Positions 58,111-64,000 of a stretch of DNA of 64,000 nt are shown here, one piece after another. A program made the translations under genes and the position numbers. Numbering within the stretch: the first letter of the stretch is position 1; the number at the start of each line of letters is the position of its first letter. The notes beneath the pieces are model-generated. The model saw nothing but the letters and a program-made list of their open reading frames with translations. It searched no databases and was not told the DNA's origin. This DNA is from Flavihumibacter stibioxidans (GTDB lineage Bacteria; Bacteroidota; Bacteroidia; Chitinophagales; Chitinophagaceae), in contig NZ_MBUA01000012.1 of the NCBI RefSeq assembly GCF_014332695.1, positions 863,858 through 927,857 of the forward strand. Direction: 5' to 3'.

Positions 58111-59630
58111 TCAATGATCTCCCATTCCATCACATCGGAATGAATATGCTCCCTTTTCATGATCCTGCTGAATTTCCTGAGCAGGTTACGGTTTTGCGGA
58201 GCGAGATCTGTTGTTTCAGCAGGGTCAGTGGACAGGTCATATAATTGCCAGCGCGCTTTGGGAACATTTTTCAGGTTGGTCTTCACCGCCTTCCAGTTAC
58301 CCATGCGGATAGCCAGCTGGCCGTTCTTTTCAGGATATTCAAAATAGAGATACCTGTGTTTTTTCTGTTCACCCTTTCCAAGCAATTCCGGCAGAAAGGA
58401 TATGCCATCCGACTTCGCGGGCATTCCCTGCCCGGTTAATTCAGCCAGTGTTGCCATCAGGTCATACTGCGCCGACACAAGGTCGCTGGTGGTTCCGGGT
58501 GCAATCCTGCCAGGCCAGCGGGCAATAAAGGGAACCCTGATCCCGCCTTCGTACAAATCCATTTTCAGTCCCCGCAAACCCGCCACACTGTTGAAAAAAG
58601 CTGCCTCCACACCACCAGAATTAAAGGTGGTGCCATTATCACTGCTGAACATGATCAGGGTGTTTTCATCCATTCCCATCGCCTTTATCTTATCCATAAT
58701 AATCCCTACCTGCGCATCCAGGTAACTGATCATGGCGGCATAAGCAGAACGGGGGTACTGGTGTGATGCATAACCCCGCTGCCCATAATAAGGTGCTTCC
58801 TCAAACTGTCCCCGGTATTTTTCCACCCACTCATCAGGCACCTGTAACGAAACATGCGGAAGGGTATAGGGCAGGTATAAAAAGAATGGTTTTTGCTGAT
58901 TCAGGCTGATGAACTCAAGTGCTTTTTCCGTCATCTTCTGCGGCGCATAATCACGCCCCTTGAATGAATCAAAGTCTTTTTGGGTGGCTGTTTTGGGATC
59001 CAGGGGGCGGTGAACATAGTTGAAGGGCTGGCGCAGCGTATCCCACTGGTCGGATTCCCATAAGTGAGTCGGATAAAAATTGTGCGACTGCTTCTGGTCA
59101 AGGTAACCGTAATAATAATCGAAACCCTGGTTGCAGGGATTGCCTTCCGTGACATGCATACCCAGTCCCCATTTACCCACCAGTGCCGTCCTATAACCCC
59201 TTTGCCGGAGCAGTTGGGCTACAGTAAATGCCTTGTCCGGCAGCGGCATCTGGCCGCGTTCTGAACTGTCCTCGAATCCCCCCAGTTCATAATTGCCCCT
59301 GATAAAGGAATGGCCCGCATGTTTACCTGTCATCAGTATCGCCCTCGAAGGCGCACACACCGGCGCCCCTGCATAATGCTGGGTAAACCGTTTTCCCTCT
59401 GCGGCCATCCGGTCGAGATTGGGAGTTTTAATCTTTTTCTGTCCGTAGCAGCCCAGTTCACCATAGCCGAGATCATCTGCATAGATGTAGATAATGTTTG
59501 GCAATGCAGGCTGGCCGGCTGGCCGGATCTCATTGCCTGCATGTTGTGCGTTGGCGATATGGCAGGCGGCAACAGCCAAAATAGTCAGGGAATAAAAGCT
59601 TCGGCGAAATAACCGGCGTGAATTGTACAT
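58104..59630 (-). CDS. Type I sulfatase (formylglycine-dependent), exported
   Basis: Hydrolyses an organic sulfate ester, 508 aa. PNIIYIYADDLGYGELGCYG gives the calcium-binding Asp pair and PVCAPSRAILMTGKHAGH the CxPSR motif in which Cys92 becomes formylglycine. HNFYPTHLW and SSDNGTTFNSGGVEAAFFNS are typical of arylsulfatase A-like enzymes. The N-terminal signal contains LAVAAC, a possible lipobox, though cleavage after IANAQ is an alternative. Substrate cannot be assigned, and no maturase (anSME or FGE) lies in the window. It converges on cydB with a 7-bp overlap and no terminator. Confidence 0.9.
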   Translation of the reverse strand: MYNSRRLFRRSFYSLTILAVAACHIANAQHAGNEIRPAGQPALPNIIYIYADDLGYGELGCYGQKKIKTPNLDRMAAEGKRFTQHYAGAPVCAPSRAILMTGKHAGHSFIRGNYELGGFEDSSERGQMPLPDKAFTVAQLLRQRGYRTALVGKWGLGMHVTEGNPCNQGFDYYYGYLDQKQSHNFYPTHLWESDQWDTLRQPFNYVHRPLDPKTATQKDFDSFKGRDYAPQKMTEKALEFISLNQQKPFFLYLPYTLPHVSLQVPDEWVEKYRGQFEEAPYYGQRGYASHQYPRSAYAAMISYLDAQVGIIMDKIKAMGMDENTLIMFSSDNGTTFNSGGVEAAFFNSVAGLRGLKMDLYEGGIRVPFIARWPGRIAPGTTSDLVSAQYDLMATLAELTGQGMPAKSDGISFLPELLGKGEQKKHRYLYFEYPEKNGQLAIRMGNWKAVKTNLKNVPKARWQLYDLSTDPAETTDLAPQNRNLLRKFSRIMKREHIHSDVMEWEIIDQ

Positions 59631-59692
59631 GGATCAGAATTCAGTCACTAAAATAGGTCACCTGATTCAATCCACCAGCTTCATTCGCCATA

Positions 59693-59737
59693 ATCAGGGC
59701 GTCTTTGATCAGGGAGGCTCCAATCAGGGAGTCTCCG
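59693..59737. repeat. 15-bp tandem triplication at the SRPBCC gene end
   Basis: ATCAGGG recurs at 59693, 59708 and 59723, each unit 15 bp. On the gene strand each unit contains a TGA in the same frame, so the gene ends in three in-frame stops (complements of 59724-59726, 59709-59711, 59694-59696). Confidence 0.82.
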
Positions 59738-60164
59738 ACAATTCTTTCAGTTTCTCCAAAGCTTTCGGCCAGGTATCCATAAAATAGTTGCGCATTTCAT
59801 CATTCATATCCATTTCCACAACCAGTTCTGTGTCGCCGTCTTTTTCAATAAGTGTATAGTTCTCTTCGGCCCCGGCCCATGCTTTCACCTTATCACTGGT
59901 TGTATCTTCCACACCATTTTTCACTTCACCCAGGTGCCGGAAAGACATATACTCCGGCGGCCTTTTGGCGACGATCCGGCTTACCATGCCATTGCCACCC
60001 GGTGACAGAAACAGGACACTGCTCCCTTCCTGCCAGTCTGTTTCCGCATAAGATCCCTCACAAAATGCGGTTGTCCATTTACGGTAGTTACTGTCGTCCC
60101 ACAGGATGTTCCATACCTTTTCCCTTGACGCGTTGATCAACACCCGAAATGATTGCTTTTCCAT
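59724..60164 (-). CDS. SRPBCC (AHSA1/START-like) domain protein
   Basis: A small cytoplasmic ligand-binding protein, 146 aa, of the polyketide cyclase/AHSA1-like fold. FRVLINASREKVWNILWDDSNYRKWT is the N-terminal family motif and MDTWPKALEKLKELSE the C-terminal helix. The fold binds hydrophobic ligands; function is unknown. It is followed by a VOC gene on the same strand 12 bp upstream of its start, a pairing seen often in Bacteroidota. Its stop lies in a 15-bp triplication. Confidence 0.85.
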   Translation of the reverse strand: MEKQSFRVLINASREKVWNILWDDSNYRKWTTAFCEGSYAETDWQEGSSVLFLSPGGNGMVSRIVAKRPPEYMSFRHLGEVKNGVEDTTSDKVKAWAGAEENYTLIEKDGDTELVVEMDMNDEMRNYFMDTWPKALEKLKELSETP

Positions 60165-60176
60165 AAAAGAGGTTTC

Positions 60177-60590
60177 TTAATGATGGGATGAATACTTCAG
60201 CAGCCAGTGGTACCCAAAGGGATCGGTGAGGCCGCCAAATAAAGCACCCCAATGGGTTTGTTCAATCGCATGGGTGGCTTTGCCTCCCTTTGAAAGCCGG
60301 TCAAAACAGTTTTCCATCTCTTCCCGGCTCCTGCACTCCAGCAATATGGATACGGCATTGCCTTTCACGAGTCCGTCATCACCAACCATATCGGTTCCCA
60401 TCAGCACCAGGCCATCCTTCACCAGGGAGGCATGCAGGATGAAATGCCTGAAATCAGCCGGGAGTTTTTCCGCCACGGGAACATCCCCAAGGGTTTGCAG
60501 GTGCAGTTCACCACCCAGGCACTGCTGGTAAAACAACATAGCTTCCCGGCAATTGCCATTAAAGGTGAGGTAAGAGATCAGTTGATTCAT
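60177..60590 (-). CDS. VOC-family (PhnB/glyoxalase-like) protein
   Basis: A 137-aa beta-alpha-beta-beta-beta fold protein. The frame extends upstream, but MNQLISYLTFNGNCREAMLFY (complement of 60588-60590) is the family start. CLGGELHLQTLGDVP, FILHASLVKDGLVLMGTDM and THWGALFGGLTDPFGYHWLL match PhnB-like members. Catalytic function is unknown. It is co-directional with the SRPBCC gene. Confidence 0.88.
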   Translation of the reverse strand: MNQLISYLTFNGNCREAMLFYQQCLGGELHLQTLGDVPVAEKLPADFRHFILHASLVKDGLVLMGTDMVGDDGLVKGNAVSILLECRSREEMENCFDRLSKGGKATHAIEQTHWGALFGGLTDPFGYHWLLKYSSHH

Positions 60591-60700
60591 GCGCTGCCAC
60601 ATTACCCAATAAAATTCTGCTGTTTTACCGGAATCCAGGCGGCGTAAACCCGACGATTTGCGGGGTTGATTCCGTCGCATATTATGTTTAGCTTTAATCT

Positions 60701-61672
60701 ATGAAAACAATATCCATATTGGTCCCTGAGCATGCGGTGATGGAGGCCGTTGCAGACCCGCGTTATATGTTCACTACCGCCAACCTCTTCCTGCAGGGCT
60801 CGGGCAGGGAGCCGCTTTTTGACGTGCAATTGGTGGGCCAGAATCGGGATATCAGGTTGCTGGATGGGGTTTTCTCCGTACATACAGACAAGCTGCTCGA
60901 AGAAGTTGAGCACACGGACCTCATCATCATTCCCGCCCTGTTCGGCGATATGAAAGAAGCCATCGACAGCAACCGGGAAGCTATTCCCTGGATACTTGAA
61001 CAGCACGGCAAGGGTGCAGAAATAGCTTCCCTTTGTGTTGGCGCTTTTTTGCTGGCTTCGACCGGATTACTGAACGGAAAAAAATGCTCCACCCACTGGG
61101 CATATTACAATGAATTCCGCGAACGCTTTCCGGAGGTTACCATCATGGACGGACAGATCGTTACAGATGAAGGTGGGATCTATTCCAGCGGTGGTGCCAA
61201 CTCCTACTGGAACCTGTTACTCTACCTGCTGGAAAAATATGCTGATCGCGATACGGCCATCCTGGCGGCCAAATATTTCGCCATCGACATTGACCGCAAC
61301 AGCCAATCCGTCTTTGCACTCTTCAACGGGCAGAAGGATCACAAGGATGAAGAAGTGCGCCGTACACAGGATTTCATCGAATCCAATTACCAGGATAAAT
61401 TATCCGTTGACCAGCTGGCTGCGCTGGTGGCAGTCAGTCGCCGGAGTCTCGAACGCAGGTTCCGCTCCGCAACCGGAAATACTGTTGCCGAATATATCCA
61501 GCGGGTGAAGATCGAAGCGGCCAAACGCAGCTTCGAAGCCACACGCAAGAATATCAATGAAGTGATGTACGATGTAGGATACACCGACACCAAGGCATTC
61601 CGGACAGTGTTTAAAAAGATAACGGGACTCAACCCGGTGGCCTACCGGAACAAATACAATAACGCCAATTAA
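60701..61672 (+). CDS. GlxA-type regulator (DJ-1/PfpI domain plus AraC helix-turn-helix)
   Basis: A 323-aa regulator. The N-terminal DJ-1/PfpI-like domain (~1-190) contains DLIIIPALFGDMKEA and the nucleophile-elbow sequence IASLCVGAFLLASTGLLNGK, with Cys in the usual place. The C-terminal AraC domain has LSVDQLAALVAVSRRSLERRF and NINEVMYDVGYTDTKAFRTVFKK. It sits divergent from the VOC/SRPBCC pair (110-bp gap), so it may regulate them. Its end overlaps a rhomboid remnant on the other strand. Confidence 0.9.
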   Translation: MKTISILVPEHAVMEAVADPRYMFTTANLFLQGSGREPLFDVQLVGQNRDIRLLDGVFSVHTDKLLEEVEHTDLIIIPALFGDMKEAIDSNREAIPWILEQHGKGAEIASLCVGAFLLASTGLLNGKKCSTHWAYYNEFRERFPEVTIMDGQIVTDEGGIYSSGGANSYWNLLLYLLEKYADRDTAILAAKYFAIDIDRNSQSVFALFNGQKDHKDEEVRRTQDFIESNYQDKLSVDQLAALVAVSRRSLERRFRSATGNTVAEYIQRVKIEAAKRSFEATRKNINEVMYDVGYTDTKAFRTVFKKITGLNPVAYRNKYNNAN

Positions 61673-61794
61673 TCACCCAGTACATCCACCTCAGCAGGCC
61701 GCTTCCCTTCTGCTAACGCAATGGCATAACCGATTATTAGTCCGGTTGCCAGCCCACCCAGGTGCCCGGCATTGTCAACACCCAAACTAAACGC
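61669..61794 (-). pseudogene. C-terminal remnant of a rhomboid protease gene
   Basis: About 41 codons (AFSLGVDNAGHLGGLATGLI, then IGYAIALAEGKRPAEVDVLGD) match the last transmembrane helix of rhomboid intramembrane serine proteases, whose catalytic His is in the NAxHLGG motif. No GxSG-containing upstream part exists; instead the frame runs into the GyrI-like gene, which reads in another frame. The remnant overlaps the GlxA stop by 4 bp. It probably survives from a deletion that brought the GyrI-like gene next to it. Confidence 0.65.
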
Positions 61795-62281
61795 GATTGT
61801 TTTTGGGGCGGATGGGTATCCAGATTTCCTCCCATGCGTTGGGATCAACCGGACTATAGCCCTCCGGAAGGCGCTCAAAATGCGGGCGCTCATCCAGTTC
61901 ATAATCCGAAGCAGGCAACCAGGATCCGAAAATATACCCGAAGGTTTTTGCGAATTCGTGCGCAGGTCCATGATGAATGAAAACCGCATACAGTCCGCCT
62001 TTCAGCTCATATCCCTCCATGCCCTCCGGCAGAATGTTTATATCTTCCGCTTCTATTGCTGCCCATTTTTCGAAACGAATGCCAGGATTGAACAAGGGGA
62101 GTTCCTGTGCCGGGTCATAAACCTGCAGGGAATAAAGCCATGTTCCAATGCTGTTGGTAATTAACTTCCGGTAAGGCATAAATGACTGCCACAAAATACC
62201 TGTCTGGTTATCTGAAAGGGTCATGGTCCTTTTTTTACCCACCAGTTTTCGATCTTCCAGTCTTTCGATTCTTGGTTCCAT
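61787..62281 (-). CDS. GyrI-like/AraC effector-binding domain protein
   Basis: A 164-aa stand-alone effector-binding (SOUL/GyrI-like) domain without a helix-turn-helix. RIERLEDRKLVGKKRTMTLSD is the family N-terminus, GLYAVFIHHGPAHEFAKTFGYIFGSWLPASDYELDERPHFE-type core and WEEIWIPIRPK the end strand. These domains bind hydrophobic small molecules. Its last codons run over the breakpoint with the rhomboid remnant, so the extreme C-terminus (NNRV) may not be original. Confidence 0.85.
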   Translation of the reverse strand: MEPRIERLEDRKLVGKKRTMTLSDNQTGILWQSFMPYRKLITNSIGTWLYSLQVYDPAQELPLFNPGIRFEKWAAIEAEDINILPEGMEGYELKGGLYAVFIHHGPAHEFAKTFGYIFGSWLPASDYELDERPHFERLPEGYSPVDPNAWEEIWIPIRPKNNRV

Positions 62282-62306
62282 AAAAAATATTTGAGTCCCC
62301 TCAATA

Positions 62307-62732
62307 TTACAGGGCAGAGAGATCTATCGTATAAATATCCTGCCGGTTCCGGCGGATGTTTTCTACCAGGAAGCCACCAGGCTCAGGAATGATCTCAGCG
62401 AAATCAAAAACATTGCACCCCCTGGGCAGGGCTTCAAAAATAAGGGTGAAGCGAAGGGTTTCCCCCATTTCCAATGCCGTCCACATGGGGGCCATACAGA
62501 TGTTCTCGGCAAACAGGAGCTGGCTCCGGTGTCCGGAGGACCGGTCAATCAGGTAAGTGGTTTTCCAGACCCTGACCAGTTCCCAGCTCGCGCGGCAGGT
62601 AAAGCGACCATGCACGATGACCTGCCCCGTTTCCTCCGCATCGGCCAGCAGGTCCTGCTTCACGTCCTCCGTGAGTTCAATTACAGGGCTGGTAGTAACC
62701 GCAGAAGAAAGGACCGGTGGAAAAGATGACAT
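62307..62732 (-). CDS. Conserved-looking protein of unknown function
   Basis: A 141-aa protein not recognised. It has no signal peptide or membrane segment. The sequence is mixed alpha/beta with an acidic N-terminal helix (ELTEDVKQDLLADAEETGQ), a strand-rich centre (VIVHGRFTCRASWELVRVWKTTYLI) and GETLRFTLIFEALPRGCNVFDFAEI. Third-position GC and codon use look like neighbouring genes. It is 25 bp upstream of the GyrI-like gene on the same strand and could be co-transcribed. Confidence 0.6.
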   Translation of the reverse strand: MSSFPPVLSSAVTTSPVIELTEDVKQDLLADAEETGQVIVHGRFTCRASWELVRVWKTTYLIDRSSGHRSQLLFAENICMAPMWTALEMGETLRFTLIFEALPRGCNVFDFAEIIPEPGGFLVENIRRNRQDIYTIDLSAL

Positions 62733-62775
62733 TGGTGCAAATTAAGAAAAGGGGAAATAAAAAATGGACGTATAT

Positions 62776-62809
62776 TGTCGTATAAAATGAGACAAATGTC
62801 GTAAATTTG
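62776..62809 (+). promoter_or_regulatory. Promoter/operator of the Xre-RES toxin-antitoxin operon
   Basis: Direct repeats TGTCGTA at 62776-62782 and 62797-62803 lie 21 bp apart (two helical turns), and GACAAATGTC (62791-62800) is an inverted repeat. A Bacteroidota-type -7 box TAAATTTG (62802-62809) overlaps the second repeat, as expected for autoregulation. Confidence 0.5.
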
Positions 62810-62824
62810 TACAAAGGATAAGTT

Positions 62825-63256
62825 ATGGCAAGTTCCAAAAAATTGCAGGAGCCAGAAATCGCCTACCTGTCCGGCACTGATACCGGCCTCTTACAACTCA
62901 TCGAATCCGTACGTAGGGGGCTGAGTTTCCAGCATTTTAAAAAGCTGATGGACAGCTATTCCTTCAGCCTTGCCGAATGGGCGCATATGCTGCATGTTTC
63001 AGACCGCACGCTTCAGAGGCTGCGCAACGAAAAAAAATCACTCGACCCTGTCAGTTCCGAGCGGGTACTCGAAGTGCACCTGTTGTACCTCCAGGGTGCC
63101 GAAGTTTTCGGATCTGCTGCCAATTTTGACCTTTGGATGCAAACCCCCAGCCTGGCCCTGGGTGGCGTTGTTCCCAAATCCCTTCTGGATACCGGCTTTG
63201 GCATCAGCCTGATCAAAGACGAACTCACCCGCATCGAACACGGCGTACTGGCATGA
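62825..63256 (+). CDS. Xre/MbcA/ParS-type antitoxin (DUF2384)
   Basis: Antitoxin of a type II RES-Xre system, 143 aa. The N-terminal Xre-like helix-turn-helix includes FSLAEWAHMLHVSDRTLQRLRNE, and the C-terminal DUF2384 segment ends in SLLDTGFGISLIKDELTRIEHGVLA, which contacts the toxin. It overlaps the toxin start by 4 bp (ATGA), giving translational coupling. The upstream direct repeats are its probable operator. Confidence 0.92.
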   Translation: MASSKKLQEPEIAYLSGTDTGLLQLIESVRRGLSFQHFKKLMDSYSFSLAEWAHMLHVSDRTLQRLRNEKKSLDPVSSERVLEVHLLYLQGAEVFGSAANFDLWMQTPSLALGGVVPKSLLDTGFGISLIKDELTRIEHGVLA

Positions 63257-63717
63257 TAGTTTACCGGCTTTCCAAAAAGGCTTACGCCCGGGATCTCTCT
63301 GGCGCAGGGGCAGAAAAGGCCGGCGGGCGCTGGAACAGCCAGGGCCTTCCCGCCCTATATACGGCAGGCAACAGGGCGCTTTGCACCGTTGAGGTGGCCG
63401 TGCATCTGCCGCTGCACATATTGCCAACCGATTATTACCTGGTAAGTCTCTATATTCCGGATCATATTCCCATCCATCAATTAAACCCCTCACAACTGCC
63501 TGCTAACTGGCAGGCACAACCGTATTTCCGGTCCACCCGGGAACTGGGCGACCGCTTCCTCCGGGAAGCCAGTCACCTGGTGATGCAGGTGCCATCGGCT
63601 GTAGTGCAGGGCGACTACAATTACCTGTTGAATCCCAGGCACCCGCTGATGGAAAAAATCTCCATCCAGGCTGTGGAACACTTTCAGTTTGACGGCCGTC
63701 TGTTTAACCGGAAATAA
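63253..63717 (+). CDS. RES-domain toxin
   Basis: Toxin partner of the Xre/ParS antitoxin. The ATG at 63253 overlaps the antitoxin stop, giving 154 aa; a longer upstream frame is an artefact. Family motifs: MIVYRLSKKAYARDLSGAGA (conserved Arg), GGRWNSQGLPALYTAGN, and RALCTVEVAVHL (conserved Glu) then LREASHLVMQVPSAVVQGDYNYLLNP. Characterised RES toxins deplete NAD+ by phosphorolysis or hydrolysis, causing stasis. All the recognisable catalytic positions (Arg, Tyr, Glu, Ser) are present, so it looks active. Confidence 0.93.
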   Translation: MIVYRLSKKAYARDLSGAGAEKAGGRWNSQGLPALYTAGNRALCTVEVAVHLPLHILPTDYYLVSLYIPDHIPIHQLNPSQLPANWQAQPYFRSTRELGDRFLREASHLVMQVPSAVVQGDYNYLLNPRHPLMEKISIQAVEHFQFDGRLFNRK

Positions 63718-63861
63718 ATGATACATAATCGCAGGGAGGTTTTGCAGGAGCCAGCAACTATACCACCGGATGTACGGCACTTTCCTTTTCGGAATCCCTG
63801 CCCGGACAAACACAATAAAGTATGCCGGGATAAAGAGGCAGATTGAAGCGGCCGTGAACAA

Positions 63862-64000
63862 CTAAAAAACCCTCCGGTGAAGTTTCTTCAGGTCCTTTCC
63901 CAGTTCAGCCAGTACAAGGTCAGTTTTCCCTTTTAACTGGATGATCCGGGCAATTTCCCCGAAATACCAGTTCTGCTTATTTCGCGGGGCGCTGAAACGT
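63862..64000 (-). CDS. C-terminal end of an unidentified gene (partial)
   Basis: On the minus strand a frame is open from the window edge to a TAG at 63862-63864 (45 codons), ending IQLKGKTDLVLAELGKDLKK then LHRRVF. It is Lys/Leu rich and probably helical. The gene continues beyond base 64000 and cannot be named. The 144 bp between it and the RES toxin gene hold no feature I can support. Confidence 0.4.
   Translation of the reverse strand, partial: RFSAPRNKQNWYFGEIARIIQLKGKTDLVLAELGKDLKKLHRRVF

Noticed and set aside
63490-63861. Minus-strand ORF opposite the RES toxin
   Set aside because: It overlaps most of a well-supported toxin gene and has no recognisable feature beyond chance hydrophobicity.

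Overview
The window reads as chromosome of a Bacteroidota bacterium, most likely a Chitinophagaceae-type relative. It has two SusC/SusD pairs, many Sec and lipoprotein exports, ATG starts with almost no Shine-Dalgarno signal, TAnnTTTG-like promoter elements, and an FG-GAP/ASPIC lipoprotein beside a SusCD pair. No rRNA, tRNA, CRISPR array or intact transposase was seen. The species cannot be named from this sequence alone.

Region 1 (1-19454, all minus strand) is an arabinan utilisation locus. In transcription order it encodes SusC, SusD, two GH51 arabinofuranosidases and two GH43 arabinanase-type enzymes (alternating), a lipoprotein aldose 1-epimerase, a small transaldolase, a transketolase split into N- and C-terminal halves, a HAD phosphatase, and araB-araD-araA (araA runs off the left edge). 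Polymer binding, debranching, mutarotation, arabinose isomerisation, phosphorylation and epimerisation, and pentose-phosphate carbon flow are therefore encoded together. A shared imperfect palindrome (AATAAATGT-N7-ACATTTATT type) precedes susC, the first GH51 gene and araB. Neither a regulator nor an inner-membrane arabinose transporter lies in the window.

Region 2 (19454-27510) is mixed housekeeping: a YdeI-like protein, xseA-xseB, a secreted D-aminoacylase, a probable baeRF-family protein, a PEBP protein, a GT35 phosphorylase-like protein lacking the PLP lysine, and a stand-alone RteC-like regulator. Copies of a 27-bp perfect palindrome occur here and in region 1.

Region 3 has two arms, 27605-30568 and 51346-58110, that look like one sulfide/persulfide and respiration regulon. 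The left arm holds a CstB-like protein, a TauE/SafE permease and a Crp/Fnr regulator. The right arm holds a second CstB-like protein, sulfide:quinone oxidoreductase, a CBS protein, an AraC regulator and cydAB. Three TGTGA-N6-TCACA-type sites occur in the two arms.

Region 4 (30700-51351) lies between those arms and is a second carbohydrate island. On the minus strand are SusC, SusD and an FG-GAP/ASPIC lipoprotein. On the plus strand are a NagX-like membrane acyltransferase, a Tat-exported GH109 glycosidase, a LacI regulator, and a tight six-gene operon (GMC oxidoreductase, FucP/NagP-like transporter, double alpha/beta hydrolase, nagB, nagA, altronate-dehydratase-like). Four AACGTT-centred palindromes mark the likely LacI operators. 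The gene set points to an acetylated amino-sugar glycoside (alpha-GalNAc or similar) and perhaps to redox glycoside chemistry.

Region 5 (58104-64000) holds a sulfatase, SRPBCC and VOC proteins, a GlxA-type regulator, a rhomboid protease remnant, a GyrI-like protein, an unknown protein, a Xre/RES toxin-antitoxin pair, and the end of an unidentified gene.

A recurring structural theme is that stop codons sit inside repeats: heptamer/octamer tandems at araD, araB and galM, the 27-bp palindrome at a GH51 gene and the PEBP gene, and a 15-bp triplication at the SRPBCC gene.
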